A stretch of DNA of 64,000 bases from Stomorhina lunata (GCA_933228675.1 OW121740.1:127917630-127981629); one strand, 5' to 3'; positions 35,151 through 47,961 are shown, counted from the stretch's first letter. The notes: generated from the letters alone by a model not told the origin. Numbers and translations are program-made.

Positions 35151-37980
35151 AACTAAAGATTTTCTAAAAATTTTAATATCAAAAAATTTAAAAAAAAAAG
35201 TAAAAAAAAAAAACATTTTTTTTATAATGAAAAATTTTCTATAGAAAAATTTTTATAATGAAAAATTTTCAATAGAAAAATTTTGATAACAAAAAATTTG
35301 GTAACAAAAAAATGTTGATAACAAAAAATTTTGTATTTATATTGAAAAATTTCCTTAAGAAAATTAATTATGTCGAAAAATTTTTATAACGAAAAATTTT
35401 TATAATGAAAAATTTTCAATAGAAAAATTTTGATAACAAAACATTTTGATAACAAAAACAATTTTGATAACAAAAAATTTTGTTATAACGAAAAATTTTG
35501 TATAGAAAAATTTTTATAATAAAAAATTTTGTATAGAAAAATTTTTATAACATAAAATTTTCTATAGAAAAATTTGTATATATTTATTTTTCTAAAGAAA
35601 ATTTTTTATATTGAAAAATTTCCTTAAGAAAATTATTTATGTCGAAAAATTTTTTCGAAAAAATTTTTGTGACGAAAAACTTTTTATAGAAAATTTATAT
35701 AATGAAATACTTTTTATAACGAAAAATTTTGTATAGAAAAATATTTATAACGAACAATTTTCTATAGAAAAATTTTTATATATTTATATATATTAAGAAA
35801 ATTTTTTTATATTGAAAAACTTTCTAAAGAAAATTTTGTATATCGAAAAAGTTATATAACGAAAAATTCTTTCTAGAAAATTTTAGTAACGAAAAATTTT
35901 TTATAGAAAATTTATATACGAAAAGGTTTTGCTAACGAAATTTTCTATAGAAAAATTTGTATAACGAAAAATTTTCTATAGAAAATTTTTTATAATAAAA
36001 AATTTTCTATAGAAAATTTTTTATAATGAAAAATTTTCTATAGAAAATTTTTTATAATGAAAAATTTTCTATAGAAAATTTTTTATAATGAAAAATTTTC
36101 TATAGAAAAATTTTTATAACGAAAAATTTTTTATAGAAAAATTTTTATAACGAAAAATTTTCAATAGAAAAATTTTTATAACGAAAAATTTTCTATAGAA
36201 AAATTTTTATGACGTAAAATTTTGTATAGAAAAATTTTTATAATGAAAAATTTTCTATAGAAAAACATTTATAACAAAATATTTTCTATAGAAAAATTTT
36301 TATAACAAAAAAATTTTCTACAGGAAAACTTTTATAACAAAAAATTTTCTATAGAAAAATTTTTATAATGAAAAATTTTCTGTAGAAAAATTTTTATAAC
36401 TAAAAATTTTATAGAAAAAATTTTTAACGAAAAATTGTCTATGGAAAAACATTTATAACAAAAAATTTTCTATAGAAAAATTTTTATAACAAAAAAATTT
36501 TTTACAGGAAATATTTTATAACAAAAAATTTTCTATAGAAAAATTTTTATAATGAAAAATTTTCTATAGAAAAATTTTTCTAGATAGAAACATTTTTAAA
36601 ACAAAAAATTTTGTATAGAAAATTTTTCGTTTTATTTTTGTTTATATTTTCTATAGAAAATTTTTAATGTCGAAAAATTTTCTATAGAAAATTTTTTATC
36701 GAAAAATTTTCTATGGAAAAATTTTCTATAGAGAATTTTTTATATCGAAATTTCTTATACGAAAAATTTTCTATAGAAAATTTTTTATATCGAAAAACTT
36801 TCTATAGAAAATTTTTTTTATATCGAAAACTTTTCTATAGAAAATTTTTTTATATCGAAAACTTTTCTATAGAATAATTTTTTATATCGAAAACCTTTCT
36901 ATAGAAAATTTTTTTATATCGAAAAATTTTCTATAGAAAACTTTTTTATATCGAAAAATTTTCTATAGAAAATCTTTTATATCGAAAAATTTTCTATAGA
37001 AAATTTTTTATATCGAAAAATTTTCTATAGAAAATTTTTTATATCGAAAAATTTTCTATAGAAAATTTTTTATATCGAAAAATTTTCTATAGAAAATTTT
37101 TTATATCGAAAAATTTTCTATAGAAAATTTTTTATATCGAAAAATTTTCTATAGAAAATTTTTTATATCGAAAAATTTTCTATAGAAAATTTTTTATATC
37201 GAAAAATTTTCTATAGAAAATTTCTTATATCGAAAAATTTTCTATAGAAAATTTCTTATATCGAAAAATTTTCTATAGAAAATTTTTTATATCAAAAAAT
37301 TTTCTATAGAAAATTTTTTATATCGAAAAATTTTCTATAGAAAATTTCTTATATCGAAAAATTTTCTATAGAAAATTTTTTATATCGAAAATTTTTTTTT
37401 GAAAATATTCTTAGCAAATTTTTTATATCGAAAAATTTTCAATAGAAATTTTTTATATTCAAAAATTTTGTGAAGAAAATTTTTGAAATCGATAAAAAAA
37501 TTTCTATAGAAAATTTTTTTTTAGCGAAAAATTTTCTACAGAAAATTTTTTATATCGAAAAATTTTCTATAGAAAATTTTTTATATCGAAAAATTTTCTA
37601 TAGAAAATTTTTTATATCGAAAATTTTTTATTGAAAATATTCTTAGCAAATTTTTTATATCGAAAAATTTTCTATAGAAATTTTTTATATTCAAAAATTT
37701 TGTAAAGAAAATTTTTGAAATCGAAAAATTTTTTATATTAAAATTTATTTTGTAGAAAAATTTTTTATGTCGAAAAATTTTCTAAGGAAAAAATTTTGTA
37801 TAGACAGATTTTCTATAGAACACTTTAATAACCGAAAATTTTGTACAGAATAATTTGTTTATCGAAAAATTTTCTACAGAAAATTTTTATATCAAAAAAT
37901 TTAATATAGAAAATTTTTTATATTGAAAAATTTTCTATAGAGGAATTTTTTTTATCGAAAAACTTTCTATACCAAAATGT
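35150..37980 (+). repeat. 31-bp AT satellite, block 2 (spacer TATATCG)
   Basis: About 90 units built on the palindromic core AAAATTTTCTATAGAAAATT. In 36.7-37.4 kb the unit is highly uniform (core plus TTTTATATCGA) with a 31-bp period; the left part (35.15-36.6 kb) has the spacer ATAACGA/ATAATGA and is more varied. Read on the plus strand the CG lies just before AAAAATTTTC, which defines the orientation. A TIR transposon interrupts the block at 37,985. Confidence 0.95.
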
Positions 37981-37984
37981 ATAT

Positions 37985-39358
37985 GGGCATTTCCATGAAA
38001 TGGTCCACCGTTAGTTAAAAAATCAAAACGCTCGCATAATATTTTTAAGAACAGAAAATTGAAAAGAAACTATTAAGATTTTACTATGTAAACAAATTTT
38101 CAGCCTATCATAATCTTAAATGCAAAAGAAATGGTATGTAAAACGAAAGGCTCTTTAACATAATGCCACTAGTTGCTCATTATCAGTTGAAGTGTCTTGT
38201 TGTTTAGTTTCAAAAGCAAGTTTTTTGTTTGCTTAAATAAATTATTGAAATTAATTGCCTTCTACAAAAGTATTTTTTTTTTGGATTTTTGAACTTTGTC
38301 ACGTGCGTAAGAGTAAGTACGAAAAATTCAATACTGTTCATTTATGTCCATTTGATAAATTTTATTTTAATTTAAGACAAGTAAGAAAGTGCTATAGTCG
38401 GTCAAGTCCGACCATACGATACCCTTCACCACTAAGGTCAAAGGTGTTCTTCTTCCTGTATAAAGGCTAATATTTGCTAAATTTTGCCATCATAGAAACA
38501 TTTTCTTACATGGGGCCTAGGGTCAAATATGGACCGATTACCTAGAAATTTGGAAAATTGATTACGGCTTTTACAAAAATTATGTATGCAAAAAATGAAC
38601 TCAGAATTCTCATTATCTTCAGATTTACGAGTGTTTTAGTGATTTTTGCTTCATTTAGTGCGTTTTGACAGAAGAGTTTGTATGGGAGCTATGGTCAAAT
38701 GTGGACCGATTTCAACGAAATTTTGTACAGTGATTCAGTTTTACATAAGGAGTATTTGCTTCAAATTTCATGGAAAAATATTGATATTTGTGGCCAAAAT
38801 ATCAATTCCGGGAAGTGGGACCTATGGGAGGTACCATAAATAATGGACCGATTTCAATAGCCATGGTCCCAATATCAAAACAATGATCTGTGCCAAATTT
38901 TTTCTTAAAAACTTCTGAAAATATATGTTAAATTACTAAAATATGTATGAAGGTAAATAGTGTCACGTGCGTAATGTAACGTGCGTAATGAACAAATTTG
39001 TTTTTTCTTAGCCAACCAATGCATACTTGTTTTTGAACAAAACATGATTATAAAGGTCCATTAATAGCCTTTATAAAAACATTTTTTCCGAAAAAAAAAA
39101 ATCTCCTATAATTCGCTTACTTTTACAATATTCCTTACGGCTCTAAAAGGCACTTACTTTTTTTGTCACGTGCGTAAGTCAACTTTGAATGCATGGAACT
39201 TGGGTACTCAGTGCTCAATTTTTTAATATATATACTTTTTAGAAAGAACTCATTACATATAATGTACGATTCTAAAATTCATTCAAAAATTCCAATCCAC
39301 AATATTCAAAGACAATAAAACGTGTACAAATGTCACGTAAATAACCATGGAAGTAGCC
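37985..39358 (+). mobile_element. TIR transposon with ATAT target duplication, copy 2
   Basis: It starts GGGCATTTCCATGAAATGG and ends CCATGGAAGTAGCC, flanked by ATAT at 37,981-37,984 and 39,359-39,362, inside the 31-bp satellite. At 1,374 bp it is collinear with copy 1 (31,035-32,601) in opposite orientation but lacks ~190 bp next to TGCCACTAGTTGCTCATTAT. GTCACGTGCGTAA-type words occur near 38,298, 38,962, 38,978 and 39,166. It also contains the captured HINE fragment. No transposase. Confidence 0.85.
38378..38900 (-). mobile_element. Truncated HINE carried inside TIR element copy 2
   Basis: ACAAGTAAGAAAGTGCTATA, the GTCGG/CCGAC hairpin (38,398-38,413) and ATACCCTTCACCACTAAGGT mark its 3' end. 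It is the same fragment as 31,488-32,010. Confidence 0.65.
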
Positions 39359-39640
39359 ATATTTCGAAAAATTTTCAATAGAAAAATTTTCTTAAAAAAA
39401 AATTTTGTATAAAATGATAAATTAAAAGTTTAGTTTGAAAAATATTCTTTTAGTAGAGACAATTTATGTGGAAAAATTTTCAATAAAATATTTTTGTAAA
39501 AATTTTGAAAAAAATTTTTGTAAAATTTTTGAAAAAAAATTTTTGTAAAAATTTCCTAAAGAAACATTTTTACACTGAAAATTTTTTTTTTTTTAATTTT
39601 CTATAGGACAATTTTTTTATGTTAAAATTTTAACATATTC
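39359..39640 (+). repeat. 31-bp AT satellite, block 2 continued
   Basis: CGAAAAATTTTCAATAGAAA resumes directly after the ATAT target duplication, then decays into AAAATTTTTGTAAAAATT runs. Confidence 0.8.
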
Positions 39641-41154
39641 TATCTTTTTATTAAGGGTCTAGACTACCATAATATTAGAAATAATCGCCTTAACTTAAGT
39701 TTTGCTAACACTTAAATATACTTTGTTAGAAAGTCTTCAGCTTCTACACCTAGAATTTAATAGTCACTATATCAAATGCATTTCTAATATATTGTAGACC
39801 ATTCAATCTGGAGACTCTAAAAATAGTCAATTATAGCATTTTGGTATGTTGCTTAAATGAATGTAAAACTCAATCGAAAGCTTAAAAAAAGAAGCAACAA
39901 TAAAAGGCTTTCTAGTTTGGTAATTATTTTCTTTCACACATTTGCCACATAAATGCCAACCAACTCAGAATTACTTACTTAGAACAGGCAACAGGCCAGC
40001 GAATAGGTACAAGTAAATAACTATTGACAAAAGTATTTACTTAGTCAAATACATTTTCACAAGTTACATTTTCATGACAATGTCATTATTATGCAGTGAA
40101 CTAAACCTATTTTCGGAATTGTTAAAATCATTTGTCAATACTACACGGCAAGAGTTCGTTCTTTCTTTTATTCGTTGTACGTAACAATTTCTCAGAGACA
40201 AATATTGAGGCGCTGAAGAAGACAAATAGTGAAGACAAGCAGAACTTCTACGTCTGACTCCACCTTTATATAATTACGTTTCCCCAAAGTTCTTGGCCAA
40301 AGTAAAGACAAGACAAACAAAATACTTGAGACAAGACGAACAAACAAACCAACAAACAAACAGACCAACATTTGAGACAAACAATAAAGTAAAGTACTAG
40401 TACATGATGTAAAAGTTAAATAGAACCTATCAGTGTTCATTAAGTGAGAATTGTGTCACCTAATTAACGTAAATGAGTCAAATAACTTGGCCAACACAAA
40501 AAAAGAAAAATTTAGGAAAAAAAAGAAACACTTTTAACAATAGCTTCGAATATTAGCTTAACAATTTTGCGCTCTTTTCTAACATGTTTTATTTATTCTA
40601 CTGTTGAATTTTTAATCAAATGGAGACGAGAAGCAAATTTCTATTTTAACAAATATTTAGAGTATAAGCAGGGAAAAGAAGAAAATGGTTAAAGAAAATG
40701 CTGAAAACGTGAGTTAGATAACGCCTTTGTATAATGTAATGCAAGGTAATGTCATGTTATGCATTAATTCTAAACTTTAACTGACAACAGCTAAAACACA
40801 GCCACAGAAAAACAAGAGGAAAAGAAAGAAACTTTTTTTTAGCTTCTAAATACCTGAGAAGACAGCCAGACAGATAGACTGACAGACAGAGTTTTAGACA
40901 AATGAATAAACGGATGGATGGATGGATGGATGGATGGATGGAAGAGAGAGTGAGTTAGTTTTAGTTCTTAAGTAGCTTCCCTAGAGGGTTATTTGCATTA
41001 GAAATGACAACAGTAGTCAACAATGCCAGAGGAATTAAAAACTTCACTCGACCAAAATTACTGCAGCTTTGAAGGCATAGAAATAATTAGGTTTAACTTA
41101 AATCAAAGTAGATGTGTACTATGGGTCGCTAAATTTTAATATGTTAAACTTTTT
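39641..41154. other. AT-rich DNA, no gene seen
   Basis: No satellite and no recognised transposon. A GGAT microsatellite lies at 40,912-40,941, preceded by imperfect CAGACAGA words. The 82-codon minus-strand stretch at 40,192-40,440 shows no domain. Confidence 0.5.
40912..40941. repeat. (GGAT)n microsatellite
   Basis: About seven perfect GGAT units. Confidence 0.95.
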
Positions 41155-41286
41155 ATGGTTAATTAAAATATCAAAAATTTTTCATAGAAATATTTTTCTT
41201 CACAAATTTTTCTGTAGACATTTTTTTGATTAAAAATTTTTCTACTGATTTTTTTTTATCAACAAATTTTCTATAGAAAAATTTTC
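41155..41286 (-). repeat. 31-bp AT satellite, left edge of block 3
   Basis: TTTTTCATAGAAATATTTTTC and AAATTTTCTATAGAAAAATT units directly to the left of the perfect inverted repeat. Confidence 0.7.
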
Positions 41287-41841
41287 TGAAAAATTAGGTT
41301 TCATCAGGCTTGAGTTCATTTAATTTTCAAATTATTAATTTTGAAAATTGGAAAGTAAATTATGGAGAAAAACTGAAAAAATTATTTTTGAACGCGGCTA
41401 GTGGATTGCAATTTCTGTCCCGCCACAGGACGTCATCAGCACTTAGCGCCCTCGACCACAGTCGAGTTGTCAAATTGCAGAGATAATCATCAATTTAACT
41501 CATTGAGTTTGATCGAACATCCCTACGTTTAATTGATTGTGTATTCTCCTAATACTTCTTTTGCTCTATCTTTTCACTTGCCGTTGGCATGTAGAGAAGA
41601 ACAAGGGATGTTCGATCAAACTCAATGAGTTAAATTGATGATTATCTCTGCAATTTGACAACTCGACTGTGGTCGAGGGCGCTAAGTGCTGATGACGTCC
41701 TGTGGCGGGACAGAAATTGCAATCCACTAGCCGCGTTCAAAAATAATTTTTTCAGTTTTTCTCCATAATTTACTTTCCAATTTTCAAAATTAATAATTTG
41801 AAAATTAAATGAACTCAAGCCTGATGAAACCTAATTTTTCA
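41287..41841. repeat. Perfect 238-bp inverted repeat with 79-bp loop
   Basis: The left arm 41,287-41,524 and right arm 41,604-41,841 are exact reverse complements over all 238 bases by my reading. The loop is 41,525-41,603. The arms contain a GC-richer patch (CCCGCCACAGGACGTCATCA, GCGCCCTCGACCACAGTCGA) unlike the AT satellite around them. An RNA from here would form a long perfect hairpin. It could be a very young foldback element, a hairpin-RNA locus or an assembly artefact. No coding region. Confidence 0.95.
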
Positions 41842-41869
41842 ATTAATTCTAAAGTTCGAATAATTAATT

Positions 41870-44760
41870 CCCAAATAATTAAAAGGAAAATTTTCTATAT
41901 AGAATTTTTTTTAACAAAAATCTTTCTATAGAAAAATTTTTTATCACAATTTTTCCTCTAGAAAATTTTTTATCAAAAAATTTTTCTATAGAAAAAAATT
42001 TTATCACAAATTTTTCTATCAAGAATTTTTTAATAGAACATTTTTATACAGAAAATGTTTATATCAAAAACTTTCCTATAGAGAATTTTTTATCAAAAAT
42101 GTTTCTATAGAAAGTTTTGTTATCAAAAATATTTTTATCAAAAATTTTATTGTCTAAAAATTTTCTATAGAAAATTTTTTTTTATCAAAAATTTTTCATA
42201 ATTTTTTTTTTTTTATGAAAAATTTTTCGTTACAAAATTTTTTTATCAAAAATTTTTAATGGTAAATTCTTCTATAAAAAAATATATAATTTTTTGATGT
42301 CAAAATTTTTCTATAGAAAATTTTACGATTTGAAAATTTTTCTATAGAAAATTTTTCAATATTAAAATTTTTTTATAGAAGATTTTTCGATATCAAAATT
42401 TTTCTATAGAAAATTTTATGTTATAAAAATTTTTCTATTTAAAATTTTTCTACATCATAACTTTTCTATAGAAAATTTTTCAATATCAAAATTTTTTCTA
42501 TAGAAATTTTTTTATAGAAATATTTTTTTATAGAAAATGTTTTGCTATCAATAATTTTTCTATAGAAAATATTTCCATATGAAAATTTTTCTACAGAAAA
42601 TTTTTTTATATAAAATTTTGTTTATAGAAATTTTTTCAAAAGGAAAATTTTTCTATAGAAAACTTTTTAATATAAAAATTTTTTCTGTAAAAAACTTTTC
42701 GATATAAAATTCAAAATTTTTTGTAATTTTTCTATCAAAAAATTTTCATTTTAAAAATTTTTCTATTGAAAACTTTTTGATACCAGAAATTTTTCGGTAC
42801 CAAAATATTTTTATAGAAGTTTTTTCGATATCAACATTTTTCTATAGAAAATTTTATGGGATCAAAATTTTTCTATTGAAAATTTTTCTATTTCATAATT
42901 TTTCTATATAAAATTTTTAAATATCAAAATTTTTTTATAGAAATTTTTTTATAGAAAATGTTTTGTTAGTTTTTCTATAGAAAATTTTTCGATTTGAAAA
43001 TTTTTCTACCGAAAATTTTTTTATACAAAATTTTTTTTATAGAAATTTTTTCGATAGGAAATTTTCAATATCAAAATTTTTCTATGGAAAATTTTTCGAT
43101 ATAAATATTTTCCTATATCAAAATTTTTTTTGTAGAAAATTTTTTGAGATTAAAATTTTTCGATTCCAACATTTTTCTGTACAAAATTTTTCGTCATAAA
43201 AATTTTTCTATAGAAAATTTTTCGATATCAGAAATTTTCTATTGAAAATTTTTCGATGCCAAAATTTTTCTACAGAAAGTTTTTGATATCAAAATTTTTT
43301 TTAATAAAAAATTTTTCAATATCAATATTTCAATAAATTTCAACATCAAAATTTTTCTATAGAAAATGTTTTGATATCAAAATTTTTCGATATCAACATT
43401 TTTCTATAGAAAGTTTCTCGATATTAAAATTGTTTTACGGGAAATTTTTTGATGTCAAAATTTTTCTATAGAAAATCTTTCGATATAAAAATTTTTCTAC
43501 CGAAAATTTTTCGATTTCAAAATTTTCTTACAGAAAACTAATCGATATCAAAATTTTTCAATTTCAAAATTTTTGTATTGTAAACTTTTCAATATAAAAT
43601 TTTTTCTATTGAAAATTTGTTTAAGTGAAAATTTTTCTATAGAAAATTTTGGATATCAAAATTTTTCTGCAGAAAAATATTTTTATCGATAATTTTTCGA
43701 TATCAAAATTTTTCTATAAAAAAATCTTTCGATATCAATATTTTTCTATACAAAATTGTTTGATAACAAAATTATTCTATAAACAATTTTTCGATACCAA
43801 AATTTTCTATAAAAAATTTTTTATAAAAAATTATTTTATTAAAAATTTTTCCATAGAACAATTTTTCTATAGAAATTTTTTGTATTACAAATTTTTCTAT
43901 AGAATATTTTTTATCAAAAATTTTTCTATAGAAAATTTTTTTATTAAAAATGTCTCTATAGAAAACTTTTTTGTCAAAATTTTTTTTTTTCAAATTAATA
44001 GTTTGAAAATTAAAATAAACTCAACGCTGAATAAACCTAATTTTTTTAAATGAACTCAAGCCTAAATGTACCTATTTTTTCAATTAATTCTAAAAGCTTC
44101 GAATAATTAACTCCCAAAAAATTTTTGTATCAAAAATTTTTATATAGAAATTTTTTTATCAAAAATTTTTCTAATAACATTTTTTTGTTAAAAATATCAT
44201 TATAGAACATTTTTTTTTCACGAACTTTTTTGTAGAAATTTTTTCTGTCACAAATTTTTTATAGAAATTTTTTTTATCGCAAGTTTTGTTATCAAAAATT
44301 TTCGATAGAAAATTTTTCGATATCAAAATATTTTTAATTCACATTTTTTTTTGATATACAAATTTTTCTATAGAAAATTTTTCGATATCTAAATTTTTCT
44401 ATAGAAAATTTTTCGATACAAAATTTTTTCGATAGAAAATAGATAAATTTTAAATTTAAAATTTTTAAAATTTTTTCTATAGACATTTTTTAATATCAGA
44501 ATTTTTCTATAGGAAATTTTTAGATTCAAAATTTTTCTATAGAAAATCTTTCGAAATCATAATTTTTCTATAGAAAATTTTTCGAAATCAAAATTTTTCT
44601 ATAGCAAATTTTTCGAAACCAAAATTTTTCTATAGTAAATTTTTGTATCAAAAATTTTTTTTTGGACAATTTTTTTACCAAAAATTTTCCTATAGAAAAT
44701 TTTTTTACCAAAAATTGTTTTATCAAAAATTTGTTTACCAAAAATTGTTCTAAATAATAC
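41870..44760 (-). repeat. 31-bp AT satellite, block 3 (spacer CGATATC)
   Basis: Units AAAATTTTTCTATAGAAAAT with the spacer TTTCGATATC, read in the opposite orientation to blocks 2 and 7. It is less uniform than block 2, with many TTTTTTATCAAAAA variants at the left. Open stretches at 43,649-44,053 and the opposite strand arise from the repeat. Confidence 0.9.
44000..44110 (+). repeat. Diverged relative of the inverted-repeat flank
   Basis: GAAAATTAAAATAAACTCAA, AATGAACTCAAGCC, TTCAATTAATTCTAAAAGC and TTCGAATAATTAACTCCC correspond to the end of the right arm plus its downstream flank (41,805-41,870). It appears as a single copy here, not as an inverted pair. Confidence 0.7.
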
Positions 44761-44764
44761 TATT

Positions 44765-44905
44765 CTATGAGGGCTCAGCCATTCAGACGGAGAATTCTAA
44801 GTAAATTCTGATATTTAAAGACCAATATTTCTATGATATACATACATCATAGCAAACTTGTATATTCTTTATATCTACGGTGGTAAATGGTATAAAAATA
44901 ACATA
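44765..44905 (-). mobile_element. HINE 5'-end relic at the edge of satellite block 3
   Basis: GACGGAGAATTCTAAGTAA, CCAATATTTCTATGATATAC and ATCTACGGTGGTAAATGG followed by TATAAAAATA match, in order and spacing, the 5' end of HINE copy C read on the plus strand (27,310-27,453). It is decayed but collinear. Confidence 0.5.
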
Positions 44906-45620
44906 ACTATACACAAAATTCACAGAAAAACCTTCCCATAGTGCATTTCCAAACTACCGACACTTTGTCAAAATAAAATGTCATGAGGCCCTAAAAAGCA
45001 AAACAACAAAAAAATAAAAATTTTAATCAAAAACTCTAAAAATGCCAAGAAGTAGCAAAATGCTACCTACTACCACTTCTATAACAATTGCGCGAAAAAC
45101 TAAATTGAAAAAAATTAAAAACGTGACAATGGTATTATTAGTGAAATATTTGTATTTTAATGCCGGTGACACAAAGAATAATTGAAAGAACAAAATAGTA
45201 AAAAATATTGTTAATACTAAAAAAATAGTATTTTAAGAATAGATATTAACAGTAATAAAAAAAATAAATAAACTCTTGTCATTATGACATAAATACACTT
45301 TTTAGAACAAATCTTAAATTATTGAACAATAATAATCTAAATGTTTTGCTTTTGTTAGGGGGAAAAAGAATAAGTTTTGTTTAACAAAGAGGATTTTATT
45401 TAATATTAATAAATGTGATTCTTTTAATACAGTTTTAATGATCTTTTTGAAGTCACTTTTTCTCATTCTTTTATATTTTTCAATTATTTTTAACTTAGTC
45501 TTGTATTATTTTAATTTTCTTGTTTTTATTCCATTTGACATGCACTCAAGTGTCTTGATTCTTATATCTGTGGAAACGAGCATAAACTGTTTAAGTTAAC
45601 TTTACACTTGTCTGTGTTTA
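44906..45620. other. AT-rich DNA, no gene seen
   Basis: Nothing recognised. Confidence 0.5.
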
Positions 45621-45910
<290 letters not shown>

Positions 45911-46554
45911 TCCATCCGTCTGTTGAAATTGATAAGAATAATTTTTATATTTATATTTTGATTTTACTTAATGGGACCACAAATTTCAAATCTTAACTTT
46001 TTACTTACTATGTTCTTGCTTATCACCACAAACATAGAAGTCTACTAACATTTTTTTAACATTATATCTCTAAACTTCTCTCGATTGATTACAAATATGG
46101 TGACAACAACTTTCTTTTCGATTAATAGCCACAGCGTCATCAAAGCAAAATCAATGACAATAAAAACGAGAATTTGACGTTTGACGATGCGGTTGTGGTT
46201 TTATTGTGGCGCATGTGAATGAATGCGTGTACTCGTATTGTGGAACGAATTAAAGAAATGGAATGAAATAAAATTTCTTAAGATCTTAACACAAAAAGAC
46301 TATTTAGTTCTAATATTGCTTTTTCTGCTGTTGTTTTAGTGCAAAATAAATATCCAGAGAGACACCTGTTGTACAGCGTTTTCCCGGCAATTGATGGTTG
46401 TTGGGAGACAAAAACTTAGTCGCACAGTTTGAATAACTGATGGACATGAAATTTTTAGAAAAATTGTCATTTAGGTTTTCATTTGTGTTTGGAAAAAAAT
46501 TGACACTAAATTAAAGAAACTTGGGAGGTAAAATTTGAAGTTTGATATCTTTTT
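45911..46554. other. AT-rich DNA, no gene seen
   Basis: Nothing recognised. Confidence 0.5.
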
Positions 46555-47875
46555 AAATTAAAAGATTTTTTTAATTAGTCACAAGAAAGACAAGAAAATA
46601 AGAAATTTTTAAAAACCATTTTACTACAAAAACAAGAAATTTTGAAAAACTTCCAATAAAAATAAGATATTTTAAAAAGCTTGCAATAAAAATAAGAAAT
46701 TTTTGAAAATTTTCCTACAAAAAAAGTAAATTTTTGAAAATTTCCTATAAAAATAAGAAATTTAAAAAAAATCTTATAAAAATAAGTAATTTTTTACAAA
46801 GATAGTAAATTTTTGAAAAATTTCCTATAATAATAAGATTTTTTTTTTGAAAGTTTCCTATAAACATAAAATGTTTTTTTTTTTAATTTTCTTATAAAAA
46901 TAAAAAATTTAAAAAAATTTCCTATAAATATAAGATTTTTTTTCACATTAAGAAATTTTTGAAAAATTTCCTATAAAAATAAGAAATTTTTAAAAAATTT
47001 TCTATAAAAATAAAAAATTCTTGAAAGTTTTTTATAGTAATAAGAACTTTTTCAACAATTTTCCTACAAAAACAAGAAATTTTTCAAAAATTTCCTATAA
47101 AAATAAGAAATTTTTAAAAAACTTTCTGCAAAAATAAGAATAATTTAAAAAATTTCCATTAAAAATAAAAAAATTTTAAAATTTTAATATAAAAATAGTA
47201 AATTTTTGAAAAATTTCCTGTAAAAATTAGAAATTTTTAAAAATTTCTTATCAAAATAAGTAATTAAATTTTTTTTTTTTTTAATAAAAATTTTGTGGAA
47301 AATTTTCTATAAAAATAAGAAATATTAAAAAAATTAGAAATTTTTGAAAATATTCTATAAAAATAAGAAATTTTTTACAAAGTTCCTATAAAAATAAATT
47401 TTTATGGAAAATTTTCTATAAAAATAACAAATTTTTGAAAAATTTTCTTTAAAAATAAGAAGCTTTTGAAAAATTTCCTAAAAAAATAAGATAATTTTTG
47501 AAAATTTTATATAGAAATAAAAATTTTTAACAAAATTCCTATAAATATAAGAAATTTTTAGGAAATTTCATATATAAATAAGAATTTTTTTTAAATTTCT
47601 TATAAAAATAAGAAATCTTTGAGAAATTTAGTATAAAAATTAGAAATTTCCTATAAAAATAATACATTTTTGATAAATTTCGTATAAAAATAAGAAATTT
47701 TTCAGAAATTTAATTTAGAAATAAGAAACCTATAAAAATAAGAACTACTTGAAAAATTTCATATAAAATGGGAAATTTAAAAAAAAATCCTATAAAATTA
47801 AGAAATTTTTGAAAAATTTCCTATGAAAGTAATATTTTTTTTTAAATTTCTTATGAAAATAAGAAATTTTTTATG
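46555..47875 (+). repeat. ~31-bp AT satellite, block 4 (TTTCCTATAAAAATAAGAAA)
   Basis: About 40 degenerate units of TTTCCTATAAAAATAAGAAA plus TTTTTGAAAAA. The period is about 31 bp as in the CTATAG blocks, and the CCTATAA core is related to CTATAG, but the palindrome is lost. This may be a divergent subfamily. Confidence 0.85.
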
Positions 47876-47961
47876 TTAACAAATAAAACCAAAGACTCAG
47901 AGAACGAACTCGAAATTGTATTACAAATAATTTTATAAAATTTACAAAAATATGAATACAA

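Noticed and set aside
40192..40440. 82-codon minus-strand open stretch with a hydrophobic N-terminal half
   Set aside because: Leu/Val/Phe richness comes from imperfect ACAAAC and AGACAA repeats. No family resemblance, splice context or conservation is visible.
43649..44053. 134-codon open reading frame rich in F, I, K, N
   Set aside because: It is produced by the 31-bp AT satellite; the same holds for 43,772-43,993, 53,394-53,603 and 61,723-61,917.
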